A DNA stretch of 64,000 bases from an uncultured Pelagibacteraceae bacterium (GCA_902634885.1 CACPLR010000003.1:1-64000), one strand, 5' to 3'. Positions 30,101-42,249 are shown, numbered from the stretch's first letter. Program-made: numbers and translations. Notes: generated by a model not told the origin, from the letters alone.

Positions 30101-31649
30101 AATTTCACCACCACCACATCATGATATCTATTCCATAGAAGATTTGGCCCAACTAATTTATGATCTTAAACAAATAAATCCGAAAGCAAGAGTAGGTGTG
30201 AAGTTGGTAGCTTCATCAGGTATCGGAACAATTGCAGCTGGAGTAGCAAAAGCTAAAGCAGATATAATTTTAATTTCTGGTCACTCAGGAGGTACTGGGG
30301 CTACCCCTCAAACAAGTGTAAAATATGTTGGAATACCATGGGAAATGGGACTTACAGAAGCAAATCAAGTTCTAACTTTAAACAACTTAAGACATCAAGT
30401 TACACTTAGAACTGATGGAGGAATTAAAACAGGTCGTGACGTAGTAATAGCAGCGATGATGGGAGCAGAGGAATTTGGAGTTGCAACTACAGCTCTAGTT
30501 GCTATGGGTTGCATAATGGTTAGACAGTGTCACTCTAATACATGTCCAGTTGGAGTTTGCACCCAAGACGAAAAATTAAGAGAAAAATTTACAGGGACAC
30601 CAGATAAAGTTGTTAACTTATTCACTTTTATTGCACAGGAGGTAAGACAAATTCTATCTGAAATAGGATTTAGATCATTGAACGAAGTTATTGGTAGAAC
30701 AGACTTATTAAGACAAGTTAGCAAAGGATCTCCAAATTTAGATGACCTAGACTTAAATCCACTTTTTGTTCAAGCAGATCCTGGAAAAAATAAAAGATAT
30801 TGTGAACATCCAAAAATCAATGAAGTTCCAGATACCTTAGATCAAAAAATATGGTCAGACATAGAAAAATTAATTGATCAAAATAAAACAATTGAGACTG
30901 AATTTGAAATTAAAAACACTGATAGGGCTGTAGGTACAAGGATTTCTTACCACTTATATAAAAAATTTGGAAACAACAAACTAGATGAAAATTATTTATC
31001 ACTAAATTTTAAAGGCTCGGCAGGTCAATCCTTTGGAGCTTTTGCAATTAAGGGATTAAAATTGAATTTGAAAGGTGATGCAAATGACTATGTAGGTAAA
31101 GGTCTTTCAGGTGGATCTATTTCTATAAAACTACAGGACGAGAGTAATTTGATTTCAAATGAGAATACAATAATTGGAAATACAGTTTTGTATGGTGCTA
31201 CCTCTGGAAAACTGTTTGCAGCTGGACAAGCAGGAGAAAGATTTGCTGTGAGAAATTCCGGTGCCACAGCCGTAGTTGAGGGTTGTGACTCAAATGGATG
31301 CGAGTATATGACAGGAGGAAGTGTTATTATTTTAGGAGATGTTGGAGATAATTTTGCTGCTGGTATGACTGGCGGCATGGCTTTTGTATATGACAAAAAC
31401 AATAATTTTGAGAAGCGTGTAAATTCTGAGAGTGTTATCTGGCAGATACCAGAAACAGATTACTGGAAAAGTTACCTCAAGGAAATCATTTCAGAACACG
31501 CGAGTGAAACTCACTCAGAGTATGCAAAGAAAATTTTAGATAATTTTGAAGGTGAGATAAATAACTTTTATCAAGTTTGTCCAAAAGAAATGCTTGATAA
31601 ATTAGATAATCCTATAACATTGAAGTCAGTCAAAAGCTTTGCAAGTTAA
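27153..31649 (+). CDS. gltB: Glutamate synthase large subunit
   Basis: 1498 aa; N-terminal DACGVGLVAS amidotransferase, SPPPHHDIYSIEDLAQLI, ISGHSGGTGATPQTSVKYVG, CHSNTCPVGVCTQ. Confidence 0.97.
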   Translation: MSIYKKNLNQLKQNLVYNETMEHDACGVGLVASTEGVKSRKVVEYGIQALKAVWHRGAIDADGKTGDGAGIHIEIPKDFFIEKIEITGHKHDESDLCIGMIFLPRNDYQGQEQCRIIVESELTKKNFNIYGWRQVPVNPSVLGEKAENTRPEITQVLFKHNDKKLIGKNLERVLYETRRKIEKEALNSQLNGFYICSFSSKSIIYKGMFLAEALSDFYTDLKDERFISRFAIFHQRFSTNTAPSWDLAQPFRAIAHNGEINTLKGNVNWMKIHEQEMHSPLFDDMENLKPVIPSGNSDSASLDNVFELLNISGQPAPLAKLLLIPDAWSKKSKVLPKDHLQLFNFLNSTMEPWDGPAAIAATDNEWVIAATDRNGLRPMRYTVTRDRLLFAGSETGMVDLNEKKIVTKGRLGPGEIIGVRIEKGKVFTNSDIKNYLAKEYKRFNNQIIDLDKKFPIENEKNLFFNEELRTRQHCFGYSLEDLELILHPMAEDAKEATGSMGDDTPLAVLSDKYRPLYHFFRQNFSQVTNPPIDSLRENKVMSLKTRFGNLGNILDFDNLTEENIYVLDSPVLSNSQFDKFTDFFGKNQRTLECLFDKNSDLENALENLKSQAEQAAREGITQLILSDKNISSEKLPMPMLLCIGAVNTHLIKLGLRGYVSINVQTGDALDTHSFATLIGVGATTVNPYLAFDSLFERYSKKLFGNLSFDECVSRFIKSVNLGLLKIMSKMGISVLSSYRGGCNFETVGLSRTIVKDFFPGVLSKISGIGLTGIEKKIRNIHKQAFENQSNILPIGGIYRYRKNGETHQYQGKLIHLLQTAVADNSFEVYKKYTKGIYNLQPISLRDLIDFKSKNPINIDEVENVQEIMKRFGSGSMSHGALSKEAHETLAIGMNRIKGASCSGEGGEDEDRFKIRENGDSANSRVKQIASARFGVTINYLNNCNEIEIKIAQGAKPGEGGQLPGFKVTDEIARLRHSTPGVTLISPPPHHDIYSIEDLAQLIYDLKQINPKARVGVKLVASSGIGTIAAGVAKAKADIILISGHSGGTGATPQTSVKYVGIPWEMGLTEANQVLTLNNLRHQVTLRTDGGIKTGRDVVIAAMMGAEEFGVATTALVAMGCIMVRQCHSNTCPVGVCTQDEKLREKFTGTPDKVVNLFTFIAQEVRQILSEIGFRSLNEVIGRTDLLRQVSKGSPNLDDLDLNPLFVQADPGKNKRYCEHPKINEVPDTLDQKIWSDIEKLIDQNKTIETEFEIKNTDRAVGTRISYHLYKKFGNNKLDENYLSLNFKGSAGQSFGAFAIKGLKLNLKGDANDYVGKGLSGGSISIKLQDESNLISNENTIIGNTVLYGATSGKLFAAGQAGERFAVRNSGATAVVEGCDSNGCEYMTGGSVIILGDVGDNFAAGMTGGMAFVYDKNNNFEKRVNSESVIWQIPETDYWKSYLKEIISEHASETHSEYAKKILDNFEGEINNFYQVCPKEMLDKLDNPITLKSVKSFAS

Positions 31650-32402
31650 TTAGTACTGAGAAATTATTGATTTTAACTCTCCAATTATTTTTAATTGATA
31701 TTTTTTTGCAAAAAGGCTGTGATCTCCATCTTTAATAATATTAAGTTTCTTCTTTGCGTTATTAAAAATTTTAATAAGTTTCTTTGAGAAAATTACTGGT
31801 ACTGCTTCATCTTTTGATCCATGAAAAAGAGTTACAGGTATTTTAGCATTAATTTTTTTGTTCAATACTAAATTTTTTCTTCCATCCTTAATAATTTGGT
31901 AAGTGATTGGATATTCAAAACCACCATGTTTAAGATTGTATACACCCTTATCTATGGTTTCTTTTTTCATTTTGACGGTAAATTTTTTCCACATTACCCT
32001 CTCCAAAAACTCTGGTGCTGATCCAATTCCTATAAAACCTTTAATCTGTTTTGAAAAAAACTTAAATTGATTCACAGATATCCATGAACCCATACTTGAA
32101 CCAATAAGTATAAAATCTTTTTTTTTTAAAACTCTTTTAATCACTTTTTTGACTTGATTTGTCCATTTTGTTACGTTCCCTTTTGTAAACTTACCTGTTG
32201 ATTTTCCGTGTCCAGAGTATTCAATTGCTAAAAAGCCTAATTTATTGTTTTTACAAAATCTTTTGAAAATCTTTGGTTTCTCACCATTTAAATCAGACAT
32301 AAATCCATGAAGAAAAACAATATATAAATTATTCTTTGAATTATGATGCAGATATCTAATTTTAATGCTTTTAGAAATTTGCAAAAATTTATACTTGTTC
32401 AT
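31650..32402 (-). CDS. Alpha/beta hydrolase
   Basis: FLHGFMSDLNGEK, GSSMGSWIS nucleophile elbow, FHGSKDEAVPV, DGDHSLF. Confidence 0.85.
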   Translation of the reverse strand: MNKYKFLQISKSIKIRYLHHNSKNNLYIVFLHGFMSDLNGEKPKIFKRFCKNNKLGFLAIEYSGHGKSTGKFTKGNVTKWTNQVKKVIKRVLKKKDFILIGSSMGSWISVNQFKFFSKQIKGFIGIGSAPEFLERVMWKKFTVKMKKETIDKGVYNLKHGGFEYPITYQIIKDGRKNLVLNKKINAKIPVTLFHGSKDEAVPVIFSKKLIKIFNNAKKKLNIIKDGDHSLFAKKYQLKIIGELKSIISQY

Positions 32403-32444
32403 AAAAGTTTATACGCTCTATTTATTAATATATAATAACAGTTA

Positions 32445-33599
32445 ATGTCATCAAAATTAAAAGTTCTACAAGTAATACCAAAATTAGGTTATGGAGGGGC
32501 TGAAACAGGTTGTTTTGATATAGCACATTATCTATTTGAAAATAATTGTAGCTCATTTTTAATTACAAATGGTGGACCACTAACTAAATTCATAAATAAA
32601 AAAAAAGTAAAATATATAAGACTTCCTGTAAATTCTAAAAACCCCATTATAATGTTATTAAACACAATTTTGATTTCAGTCATTATCATTTTTTATAATA
32701 TAGACATAATTCATGCCAGGAGTAGGGCTCCGGCATGGTCGTGTTTTTTAGCTTCTAAAATTACTAGAAAAAAATTTGTAACAACTTTTCATGGTACATA
32801 TAATTTTAAAAGTAAGATTAAAAAATTTTATAATTCCATAATGTTAAGATCAGATTTAGTTATAGCTGGATCAAATTTTATATTTTCTCATATTAAAGAA
32901 AATTATAAGGAGTATTTAAATAACTCTAAAAAATTTCTAGTAATTTTTAGAGGAATAAACATCGATTATTTTGATCCCTCAACAACTTTGACTGAAGACG
33001 AAGATAAACTATTTAAATCATGGAGCCTTGAGGTTGAAAAAAAAACAATATTATTACCTGGGAGAATTACTGAGTGGAAAGGTCACGAAATGTTTATTGA
33101 AGCCATGAATAAAATAAATATTCAATTAGGTCATAAGTCGTTTAAAGTAGTGATACTTGGAAGCGATCAAGGAAGAGGTTTGTATAAGAAAAAACTTAAA
33201 AGGTTAGTAGAACAGTACCGAATGAATGATCAAATAAAATTTATTGATCATTGTGAAAATATGCCTTTAGCTTATAAAATTAGTGACTTGATAGTATCAG
33301 CATCAATTGAACCCGAGGCATTTGGCAGAATAGCAGTGGAAGCACAATCAATGAAAAAACCAATTATTGCAAGCAATCTGGGTGGCTCGAAAGAAACTAT
33401 TGTAAATAATAAAACAGGCATCTTATTTGACGCTGGAGACTCAGACGATTTAAGCAAAAAAATAATCGAGTTTTTCAAATTTGATAAATCAACAATTGAA
33501 CAGATGGGAAAAGAAGGTAGAAAAAATGTTTCTGAGAAGTTTAATGTTGAAAAAATGTGTTTTTCTACTTATTCAGAGTACAAAAAATTAATAAATTAA
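32445..33599 (+). CDS. Glycosyltransferase family 4
   Basis: PKLGYGGAETGCFDIAHYL, PGRITEWKGHEMFIEA, EPEAFGRIAVEAQSMKKPIIASNLGGSKE. Confidence 0.92.
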   Translation: MSSKLKVLQVIPKLGYGGAETGCFDIAHYLFENNCSSFLITNGGPLTKFINKKKVKYIRLPVNSKNPIIMLLNTILISVIIIFYNIDIIHARSRAPAWSCFLASKITRKKFVTTFHGTYNFKSKIKKFYNSIMLRSDLVIAGSNFIFSHIKENYKEYLNNSKKFLVIFRGINIDYFDPSTTLTEDEDKLFKSWSLEVEKKTILLPGRITEWKGHEMFIEAMNKINIQLGHKSFKVVILGSDQGRGLYKKKLKRLVEQYRMNDQIKFIDHCENMPLAYKISDLIVSASIEPEAFGRIAVEAQSMKKPIIASNLGGSKETIVNNKTGILFDAGDSDDLSKKIIEFFKFDKSTIEQMGKEGRKNVSEKFNVEKMCFSTYSEYKKLIN

Positions 33600-35516
33600 A
33601 TGCCAAATATTACTCTACCAGACGGAAAACAATTAAGTTTTAGTGAAAGTGTAACTGGTTTTCAGCTTGCTGAAAAAATTAGTAAATCATTATCAAAGCA
33701 AGCATTAATAATTAGTGTAGATGGTCAACTTAAAGACCTTAATTTTAAAATTGAAAAAGATTCCAAAGTAAGAATATTTACGTCAAAAGATAAAGAAGGG
33801 CTTGAAACAATTAGACATGATACCGCTCATATTTTAGCAATGGCCGTTCAAGAGCTTTTTCCTGGTACGCAAGTAACAATAGGTCCAGTAATAGAAGATG
33901 GTTTTTATTATGACTTTGCAAGGAAAGAGCCCTTCACTCAAGAAGATTTAGAAAAGATAGAGAATAAAATGAAAGATATTGTTGATAGAAATGAAAAAAC
34001 TTATAGAGAAGTTTGGAAAAGAAATGATGCTATCAAACATTTCAAAAATAATGGAGAACATTACAAAGCCGAAATAATTAATTCTATCCCAGAAGATGAA
34101 GAGGTATCTATATATTTTCATGGAAAATGGCATGATTTGTGTAGAGGTCCACACTTAAGTTCAACAGGCAAAATTGGAAAGTATTTTAAATTAACAAAAG
34201 TATCAGGTGCTTATTGGAGAGGAGACTCGAATAATGAGATGTTGCAAAGAGTTTATGGCACCAGTTGGTCTACACAGAAAGAACTTGATGAATATTTAAA
34301 TAGAATTGAAGAAGCTGAAAAAAGAGATCATAGAAAGTTAGGAAAAGAAATGGACTTATTTCATTTTAGGGAAGAGAGCCCTGGGTCTGTATTTTGGCAT
34401 GAAAAAGGATGGAACCTATTCCAGAAATTAATCTATTATATGCGAACTAAACAAGATCACGCAGGATACAAAGAAATAAATACACCAGAAATTCTTGATC
34501 GTTCACTATGGGAAAAATCTGGTCATTGGGAAAAATTTGGCGCAAATATGTATACCTCCACAACACCTGATGAAAAAGTTTTTGCAATAAAACCAATGAA
34601 CTGTCCAGGATGTGTTCAAGTGTTTAATCAAGGACTAAAAAGTTACAGAGACTTACCATTAAAAATGTCGGAATTTGGAAAAGTTCATAGATATGAGCCC
34701 TCTGGTGCATTGCATGGATTGTTAAGGGTAAGAGCATTTACCCAAGATGATGCACATATATTTTGTACTGAAGAGCAAATCACTCAAGAATGCTTATCAG
34801 TTACAAATTTAATTTTAGAAATTTATAAAGACCTGGGATTTGAAAATGTAATATTAAAATATTCAGACCGACCAGAGCTGAGAGTTGGAGATGACGCTGT
34901 ATGGGACAAATCAGAAGCTGCTCTTTTAGAGGCAATTAAAGAGACAAAACTAGAATACACTATAAATAAGGGCGAGGGTGCATTTTATGGTCCAAAAATT
35001 GAGTTTGTTTTAAGGGATGCAATTGGAAGAGATTGGCAGTGTGGAACCTTACAAGTAGATTTAAATTTACCTGGAAGATTAGGAGCCACTTACGTTGAAA
35101 AAGATGGATCAAAGAAAATACCTGTAATGCTGCATAGAGCATTGTTTGGTTCCTTGGAGAGATTTATTGGAATCTTAATTGAAAATTATTCGGGTAAATT
35201 ACCTTTTTGGCTAACACCATTACAAGTAGTTGTGATACCAATTTCAAGTGACTTTGATGATTATTCAAAAAAAGTTAATCATGAATTAAAAAAAATTGGT
35301 ATCTCAAGTGAAGTTGATTTAAAAAATCATAATTTAAATTATAAAATTAGAGAACATTCATTGTTAAAAGTACCTTTATTACTTATTTGTGGAAAAAAAG
35401 AAGTTGACTCTAATACAGTAACTATTAGAAGATTGGATTCTAATAAACAAGAAAATATGGATTTTAAAGAGTTTATAAAAAAATACTCTGCTTTAAACAA
35501 AGCGCCTTCAATCTAA
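33600..35516 (+). CDS. thrS: Threonyl-tRNA synthetase
   Basis: 638 aa; TGS domain MPNITLPDGKQL, HDTAHILAMAVQELFP, KPMNCPGCVQVF. Confidence 0.97.
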   Translation: MPNITLPDGKQLSFSESVTGFQLAEKISKSLSKQALIISVDGQLKDLNFKIEKDSKVRIFTSKDKEGLETIRHDTAHILAMAVQELFPGTQVTIGPVIEDGFYYDFARKEPFTQEDLEKIENKMKDIVDRNEKTYREVWKRNDAIKHFKNNGEHYKAEIINSIPEDEEVSIYFHGKWHDLCRGPHLSSTGKIGKYFKLTKVSGAYWRGDSNNEMLQRVYGTSWSTQKELDEYLNRIEEAEKRDHRKLGKEMDLFHFREESPGSVFWHEKGWNLFQKLIYYMRTKQDHAGYKEINTPEILDRSLWEKSGHWEKFGANMYTSTTPDEKVFAIKPMNCPGCVQVFNQGLKSYRDLPLKMSEFGKVHRYEPSGALHGLLRVRAFTQDDAHIFCTEEQITQECLSVTNLILEIYKDLGFENVILKYSDRPELRVGDDAVWDKSEAALLEAIKETKLEYTINKGEGAFYGPKIEFVLRDAIGRDWQCGTLQVDLNLPGRLGATYVEKDGSKKIPVMLHRALFGSLERFIGILIENYSGKLPFWLTPLQVVVIPISSDFDDYSKKVNHELKKIGISSEVDLKNHNLNYKIREHSLLKVPLLLICGKKEVDSNTVTIRRLDSNKQENMDFKEFIKKYSALNKAPSI

Positions 35517-36062
35517 GTGCCAGACTTCAAACAAAACTATTTTCAGAAAAGAACAAAACCAAAAGGACCTAGATCAAACAACAGGATTACTTCACATGAG
35601 GTTCAGGTAATTGCAAGTGATGGTGAAAATCTGGGTATTTTAAATTTAAATGATGCAATTAATCGTGCTAGGGATGAGGGACTTGACTTAATTGAAATTG
35701 CACCAAACGCTAAACCCCCTGTGTGTAAAATAATGGATATGGGTAAATATAAATATGATGCTCAGAAAAAAGCCAACAAAGCAAAAAAGAAACAAAAAAA
35801 AATTGAATTAAAGGAAATAAAATTAAGACCTGTAACAGAGGTACATGACTATACTTTTAAAATAAAGAACGCTCAAAAATTTTTAGCAAAAGGGGATAAA
35901 GTAAAATTTACAATACGTTTTAAAGGCAGAGAACTGCAACACTCAAGTTTAGGAAATGAGTTAATGGATAAAATTAAGCAAGATATGCAAGATATTGGAC
36001 GTGTAGAATTACAGCCAAAATTTGATGGCAAACAAATGATAATGGTTATTCAGCCATTATAA
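35517..36062 (+). CDS. infC: Translation initiation factor IF-3 (GTG start)
   Basis: EIAPNAKPPVCKIMDMGKYKYDAQKKAN; KEIKLRPVTEVHDYTFKIKNAQKFL. Confidence 0.96.
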   Translation: MPDFKQNYFQKRTKPKGPRSNNRITSHEVQVIASDGENLGILNLNDAINRARDEGLDLIEIAPNAKPPVCKIMDMGKYKYDAQKKANKAKKKQKKIELKEIKLRPVTEVHDYTFKIKNAQKFLAKGDKVKFTIRFKGRELQHSSLGNELMDKIKQDMQDIGRVELQPKFDGKQMIMVIQPL

Positions 36063-36116
36063 GTCATATTTCTAGTTGTAAATTAATATTAATATTTGTA
36101 TAAGGCTCCAAAAATT

Positions 36117-36323
36117 ATGCCTAAATTGAAAACAAAAAGCTCAGCAAAAAAAAGATTTAAAATTTCAGCTAAAGGGAAAGTGATTACTGCACAGGCTGGT
36201 AAAAGGCATGGAATGATAAAAAGAACTAATTCTCAAATAAGAAAAAAAAGGGGCACAACTGTGATGTCAAAACAAGATGGAAAAATCGTGAAATCTTACA
36301 TGCCCTATAGTTTAAGAGGATAA
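36117..36323 (+). CDS. rpmI: 50S ribosomal protein L35
   Basis: [22 protein letters not shown]. Start at the ATG at 36117 rather than the upstream ORF-track start. Confidence 0.95.
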   Translation: MPKLKTKSSAKKRFKISAKGKVITAQAGKRHGMIKRTNSQIRKKRGTTVMSKQDGKIVKSYMPYSLRG

Positions 36324-36324
36324 A

Positions 36325-36681
36325 ATGGCTAGAGTTAAAAGAGGCGTGACCAGCAGAGCAAAACATAAAAAAGTTCTTAAAGCTGTAAAAGGTCAATGGG
36401 GAAGAAGAAAGAATACAATAAGAGTTGCAAGACAAGCAATGGAAAAGGCTATGCAATATGCATATAGAGATAGAAGAAATAAAAAAAGAGATTTTAAATC
36501 TTTATGGATACAAAGAATTAATGCAGGAGTAAGAGAAGAGGGTTTAACTTACTCTAAGTTTATAAATGGTTTAAGTAAATCAGGAATAAAATTAGATAGA
36601 AAAATTCTAGCAGAAATCGCATACGATAACCCACAAGCATTTAAAACGATTGTAAAAAAAGCACAAGCAGCTCTAAATTAA
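36325..36681 (+). CDS. rplT: 50S ribosomal protein L20
   Basis: [67 protein letters not shown]. Confidence 0.98.
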   Translation: MARVKRGVTSRAKHKKVLKAVKGQWGRRKNTIRVARQAMEKAMQYAYRDRRNKKRDFKSLWIQRINAGVREEGLTYSKFINGLSKSGIKLDRKILAEIAYDNPQAFKTIVKKAQAALN

Positions 36682-36724
36682 TCTTCACTATTGTTTTTCT
36701 TAAGTTAACAAATAATCTATTAAA

Positions 36725-37792
36725 ATGTCTGATATTAAAAAAATAAAAGACGAATATCTTAATATAATCGATAAAGATCATAACATTGAATCTATAAATC
36801 AAATAAAAACTGAATTATTTGGAAAAAATGGAATAGTCTCTAACGAGTTCAAAAAGTTAGGATCAATTTCTCAAAAAGAGCGAAAAAAATTTGCTTCAGA
36901 CTTAAACTTTATAAAAGAAGAGCTACAAAATAAAATTACAAGCAAAATTGAGGACATAGAAACAAAAGAGATAAATCTGAAGTTAGAAAATGAAAAAGTA
37001 GATGTCACTTTACCTGAAAGAGATTTTAAACAAGGAAAGATTCATCCAGTTTCACAAGTAATAGATGAAATTTCATCTATTTTTTCTGAAATAGGTTTTA
37101 GCGTTGAAGAGGGTCCAGATGTAGAAAATGAATATAATAATTTCACAGCACTTAATACGCCTGACAATCATCCAGCAAGAGATATGCACGACACATTTTA
37201 CTTAGATGAAAAAAAAGAATTGTTACTAAGAACACATACCTCTCCTGTACAAGTTCGGACTATGTTAAAAGGCAAACCTCCATTCAAAATAATTGCACCT
37301 GGAAGAACTTACAGATCTGACAGTGATCAAACACATGCGCCTATGTTTCATCAAGTAGAGGGACTACATATAGATAAAGATATAAATATGGGACATCTTA
37401 AAGGTTGTCTAAATTATTTCATTAAAGAGTTTTTTGAAGTGGATAAATTGAAGATGAGATTTAGACCAAGTCATTTCCCATTTACAGAGCCATCAGCTGA
37501 GGTTGATATAGGTTATGAAATTAAAGATGGAAAAATAATCATAGGTGAAGGAGACAAATGGTTAGAAATTTTAGGATGTGGAATGGTTCATCCAAACGTA
37601 CTTAAAAATGTAAATGTTGATCCATCGAAATTTCAGGGATACGCCTTCGGAATCGGAATAGATAGATTGGGTATGCTTAAATATGGAATTAATGATTTAA
37701 GAGCTTTTTTTGAAACAGATTATAGATGGCTAAGCCATTTTGGCTTCGATCCTTTAGATGTACCATCAAGCTACAGAGGATTGAGTAGATGA
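36725..37792 (+). CDS. pheS: Phenylalanyl-tRNA synthetase alpha
   Basis: [56 protein letters not shown]. Confidence 0.97.
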   Translation: MSDIKKIKDEYLNIIDKDHNIESINQIKTELFGKNGIVSNEFKKLGSISQKERKKFASDLNFIKEELQNKITSKIEDIETKEINLKLENEKVDVTLPERDFKQGKIHPVSQVIDEISSIFSEIGFSVEEGPDVENEYNNFTALNTPDNHPARDMHDTFYLDEKKELLLRTHTSPVQVRTMLKGKPPFKIIAPGRTYRSDSDQTHAPMFHQVEGLHIDKDINMGHLKGCLNYFIKEFFEVDKLKMRFRPSHFPFTEPSAEVDIGYEIKDGKIIIGEGDKWLEILGCGMVHPNVLKNVNVDPSKFQGYAFGIGIDRLGMLKYGINDLRAFFETDYRWLSHFGFDPLDVPSSYRGLSR

Positions 37793-40194
37793 AATTTACA
37801 ATTGATTGGCTTAAACAACATCTAGATACAGATCTTAATGATAAAGAAATAATTAATAATTTAACGAATGTTGGTCTTGAGGTTGAGAGTTTTGAAAATG
37901 CACATTCTGAATTAGATGATTTTATTGTTGCAAAAATAATAAATGCACAACAACACCCTAATGCAGACAGATTAAGAGTTTGCGACGTCGACATTGGCAA
38001 AAGTGAAACTGTTAGAGTTGTGTGTGGAGCTCCTAATGCAAAAAAGGGTTTGTTCACAGTATATGCAGGACCGGGTGCAATAATACCAAAAAATCAAATG
38101 AAACTATCAATCAGTAAAATAAGGGGTGTTACTTCTTATGGAATGTTGTGTTCTGAAGCAGAACTTAAATTATCAGATGATAGCGAGGGAATTACAGAGT
38201 TATCAGAAAAATATAAGGAAAAAATTGGTAAAAAATATTTTGATACCAAAACTCCTAAAGTTGTAGATTTATCTTTAACACCAAATCGACCAGATTGCCT
38301 TGGTGTTAGAGGTATTGCAAGAGATCTTGCTGCAGCTGGAGTTGGTACTTTAAAAAAAATAAAAGATAGTAAATTAAATCAAAATATTGATCAGGACTTA
38401 AAAGTAACTATTAAAAAAGAAAAAAACCAAGGCTGCACAATTTTTGGTAGTTGTTTAATAAAGGGGGTTTCAAATCAAGAAAGTCCTCAATGGTTAAAAG
38501 ATAAAATTGTTTCGTTAGGTCAAAAACCAATATCTGCAATTGTAGATATTACAAACTATGTGATGATTGACTTAAATAGGCCACTTCATGCATATGATGC
38601 TGACAAAGTAAGTAAAGAAATTATAGTAAGAAATTCAAAAAAAGGTGAAACTTTTGAAGCACTAGACAATAAAAAATACTCTTTAGATGATGATATGTGT
38701 GTAATCTCTGACCAATCAGGAGTGTTAGGATTAGGTGGAATCATAGGCGGAACACGTTCAGGAACTGAACTAGAGACAAAAAATATATTATTAGAGTCAG
38801 CTTATTTTTTACCAAGATCAATTAGAAAAACTTCAAAAATACTAAATATAGATACAGACGCAAAATTTAGATTTGAAAGAGGAATTGATCCTAAATCAAT
38901 TGAAGCTGGACTAATCAAAGCAGCCTCTCTAATTAAAGAGGTATGTGGGGGCGAAGTAAGTAAATTTGATATTCAAAGATTGGAAAAAGAAAAAACAAAT
39001 AAAGTAAAATTTAAAATTTCTTTATTTAAAAAAATAACAGGATTTAAAATTGAAAAAAAAGAAATAATTAAAATAATTACTAATCTTGGTTTTAAAATCA
39101 ACGAGAATAACGAAAATTTAGATTTAGAAATTCCCTCATGGAGACCAGATATTAAGCAACCAATTGACATTGTCGAAGAGATTGTTCGAATTAAAGGTTA
39201 TGAACATATTCAAACACTAATACCAGAAAAATCTAGACTTAAACCAACTTTAAATAAGCAGCAAAAATTGTTCCATTTCTTACAACGTTCGGTGGCGTCC
39301 AAAGGTTTTTTCGAGACAGTTACTTGGTCATTTACAGACTCTAAAATAAATAATTTATTTAGAGAAAAATATAATGAAATAAAAATTGTTAACCCAATTA
39401 GTTCAGATTTAAATGTTTTAAGAAATTCAATATTTCCAAATTTAATTTTTTATTTAAAAAAAAATATAGACAGAGGATTTAAAGACTTATCTTTTTTTGA
39501 GATAGGGCCAGTTTTTTCAGGTACTAAGCCAGGTGAGCAACTAACAGTAATTGGTGCTTTACAAGCTGGAAAATATTTTAGATTAAATTGGCAAGAAACA
39601 GAGAGAAATGTTGATGTATTTGATGCAAAGAGAGATACTGTTCAAACTTTAGTTGAGGCAGGATTTAGTAAAAATAAACTAATAATAAAAGCTCAATCCC
39701 CATCTTATTATCATCCAGGCAAATCAGGATCAGTTTTTTTAAGCAATGAAGAAGATAAGCCAATTGCTTTTTTTGGTGAAATACATCCAAACATTGTAAA
39801 AAAACTAGATATTAAAACTGATGCTTTAATAGGATTTGAAATTTATTTAGATTTTTTTAAAGAAACCAAGAAAAAACTTAAAGATCAAAAATCTCAATTT
39901 GAATATTCAGATTATCAAAAATCTGAAAGAGATTTTGCGTTTGTAATTGATAAAAAAATTAAAGCACAAGATTTGATAGATATAATTGTATCAATAGATA
40001 AAGATTTAATTAAAAATGTTAAGGTTTTTGATGTTTATGAAGGCGAAAATATTCCAAAAGATAAAAAATCAATCGCACTTAATGTTACAGTACAATCATC
40101 TGAAAAAACTTTAAACGAAAAGGATCTAGAAAAAATTAATAATTTAATTATTTCTACAGTTGAGAGTAAGTCTGGTGCGAAAATAAGATCCTAA
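37789..40194 (+). CDS. pheT: Phenylalanyl-tRNA synthetase beta
   Basis: 801 aa; [51 protein letters not shown]. Confidence 0.97.
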   Translation: MKFTIDWLKQHLDTDLNDKEIINNLTNVGLEVESFENAHSELDDFIVAKIINAQQHPNADRLRVCDVDIGKSETVRVVCGAPNAKKGLFTVYAGPGAIIPKNQMKLSISKIRGVTSYGMLCSEAELKLSDDSEGITELSEKYKEKIGKKYFDTKTPKVVDLSLTPNRPDCLGVRGIARDLAAAGVGTLKKIKDSKLNQNIDQDLKVTIKKEKNQGCTIFGSCLIKGVSNQESPQWLKDKIVSLGQKPISAIVDITNYVMIDLNRPLHAYDADKVSKEIIVRNSKKGETFEALDNKKYSLDDDMCVISDQSGVLGLGGIIGGTRSGTELETKNILLESAYFLPRSIRKTSKILNIDTDAKFRFERGIDPKSIEAGLIKAASLIKEVCGGEVSKFDIQRLEKEKTNKVKFKISLFKKITGFKIEKKEIIKIITNLGFKINENNENLDLEIPSWRPDIKQPIDIVEEIVRIKGYEHIQTLIPEKSRLKPTLNKQQKLFHFLQRSVASKGFFETVTWSFTDSKINNLFREKYNEIKIVNPISSDLNVLRNSIFPNLIFYLKKNIDRGFKDLSFFEIGPVFSGTKPGEQLTVIGALQAGKYFRLNWQETERNVDVFDAKRDTVQTLVEAGFSKNKLIIKAQSPSYYHPGKSGSVFLSNEEDKPIAFFGEIHPNIVKKLDIKTDALIGFEIYLDFFKETKKKLKDQKSQFEYSDYQKSERDFAFVIDKKIKAQDLIDIIVSIDKDLIKNVKVFDVYEGENIPKDKKSIALNVTVQSSEKTLNEKDLEKINNLIISTVESKSGAKIRS

Positions 40195-40196
40195 TA

Positions 40197-42008
40197 ATGA
40201 CAACCACAATAAATAATATAAGAAATTTTGCTATTATCGCGCATATAGACCACGGTAAATCAACTATAGCTGACAGAATAATTCACAAATGTGGTGGGCT
40301 TACAGACAGAGAAATGAAGGCACAAGTTTTAGACTCTATGGATATTGAAAGGGAAAGAGGAATTACAATTAAAGCACAAACTGTAAAATTAAACTATAAA
40401 GCAAAAGATGGAAAAAATTATGTTTTAAATATAATTGACACACCAGGACATGTTGATTTTAGTTATGAAGTTAGTAGGTCATTATATGCATGCGAAGGCT
40501 CAATATTAATTGTGGATAGCACCCAAGGTGTTGAAGCACAAACACTAGCAAATGTTTATCAAGCACTTGATATAAATCATGAAATTATACCTGTCTTAAA
40601 CAAAATTGATTTACCCGCATCTGATATTGAGAGAACTAATAAACAAATTGAAGATGTTATAGGGATTGATACCACTGGAGCAGTTGCCTGCTCAGGAAAA
40701 ACAGGAGAAGGTATAGAAGATATATTAGAGCAAATAATTAATGTACTTCCTGGTCCAAAAGGAGAGGCGAATAATAAATTAAAATGTCTGTTAGTTGACA
40801 GTTGGTATGACACTTACCTTGGAGTGGTAATTTTGGTTAGAGTTATAGATGGCAAAATATCAAAAAATATGAAAATTAAAATGATGTCTACAAACCAAGA
40901 TTATTTTGTGGAAAAAGTTGGTGTTTTCACACCCAAACCTAAAGACATAAATGAGTTAAACGCAGGTGAAATTGGTTTTATAACAACTGGCATAAAAGTT
41001 TTATCTGATACAAAAGTTGGAGACACTATATGTGACGCAAATTATCCACTTGAAGATGCTTTACCCGGTTTTAAACCAAGTAAACCAGTTGTATTTTGTG
41101 GATTGTTTCCAGTAGATAGTTCAGAATATCAAAAATTAAAAGATGGTTTAGCCAAGTTACAATTAAATGATGCTAGTTTTTCTTATGAGCCAGAGTCTTC
41201 ATCTGCTTTAGGATTAGGTTTTAGATGTGGGTTTCTAGGTCTACTCCATTTAGAAATTGTTACTGAAAGATTAGAAAGAGAATTTGATATCAATCTTCTT
41301 ACAACAACTCCGGGTGTTGTTTATAAAATTTATATGAACAATGGCGATGTAAATGATTTACAGAATCCATCAAGTTTGCCAGATCCTACACTAATAAATT
41401 ATATCGAGGAGCCATGGATAAAAGCAACTATTATCACACCTGATCAATATCTTGGTTCAATTATAAAAATATGCCAAGACAAAAGAGGAATACAAACAAA
41501 TTTAACCTATTCAGGAAATAGAGCAGTTGTAAACTATGAATTACCTCTAAATGAGGTTGTTTTTGATTTTAATGATAGATTAAAATCAATGACAAGTGGA
41601 TACGCAAGTTTTGATTATGAAATAATAGGCCACAGAGAAGGTGATTTAGTAAAAATGAGTATTTTAGTAAATTCAGAGCCAGTAGATGCGCTCGCAATGA
41701 TGATTCATACAGATTTTGCGCAATCAACTGGGAGAGAAGTTTGTGAAAAATTGAAAGATTTAATTCCAAGACATAATTTTATGATACCTATACAGGCTGC
41801 TATTGGTGGTAAAATAATTGCAAGAGAAACCATAAAAGGCTTTAAAAAAGATGTATTAACAAAGATACATGGTGGAGGGGCACTAGATAGAAAAAGAAAA
41901 CTTCTTGAAAAACAAAAAAAAGGTAAAGCAAGAGCTAAACAATTTGGAAAAGTTGAAATACCACAAGAGGCGTTTATAGGTGTATTAAAAATTTCAAAAG
42001 AAAGTTGA
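40197..42008 (+). CDS. lepA: Elongation factor 4
   Basis: [55 protein letters not shown]. Confidence 0.97.
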   Translation: MTTTINNIRNFAIIAHIDHGKSTIADRIIHKCGGLTDREMKAQVLDSMDIERERGITIKAQTVKLNYKAKDGKNYVLNIIDTPGHVDFSYEVSRSLYACEGSILIVDSTQGVEAQTLANVYQALDINHEIIPVLNKIDLPASDIERTNKQIEDVIGIDTTGAVACSGKTGEGIEDILEQIINVLPGPKGEANNKLKCLLVDSWYDTYLGVVILVRVIDGKISKNMKIKMMSTNQDYFVEKVGVFTPKPKDINELNAGEIGFITTGIKVLSDTKVGDTICDANYPLEDALPGFKPSKPVVFCGLFPVDSSEYQKLKDGLAKLQLNDASFSYEPESSSALGLGFRCGFLGLLHLEIVTERLEREFDINLLTTTPGVVYKIYMNNGDVNDLQNPSSLPDPTLINYIEEPWIKATIITPDQYLGSIIKICQDKRGIQTNLTYSGNRAVVNYELPLNEVVFDFNDRLKSMTSGYASFDYEIIGHREGDLVKMSILVNSEPVDALAMMIHTDFAQSTGREVCEKLKDLIPRHNFMIPIQAAIGGKIIARETIKGFKKDVLTKIHGGGALDRKRKLLEKQKKGKARAKQFGKVEIPQEAFIGVLKISKES

Positions 42009-42014
42009 TTTTTT

Positions 42015-42104
42015 GGAGAGGTGGCCGAGCGGTTGAAGGCGCACGCTTGGAAAGCGTGTATAGGGGTAACTCTATCATGGGTTCGAATCCCATTCTCTCC
42101 GCCA
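42015..42104 (+). tRNA. tRNA-Ser (anticodon GGA), CCA encoded
   Basis: Acceptor GGAGAGG, anticodon arm CACGC-TTGGAAA-GCGTG, long variable arm, T-loop GTTCGAATC, terminal GCCA. Confidence 0.96.
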
Positions 42105-42249
42105 TATTAGGGTTAAAAATGCAGATTATTTCACTAAATTTAAATAGAAGAAAAAAAAACTAAAAAATGTCAAAAAAGCTTTGATACTCAACAGTTTTTA
42201 CCTGTTAGATACTTTCTGTATTTTATTAAAAATTTCAAAAATGGTATAA

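Noticed and set aside
36063-36116. Palindrome ATTAATATTAAT before rpmI as a possible ribosomal leader
   Set aside because: Low-complexity AT palindrome; no recognisable L20-type leader structure.
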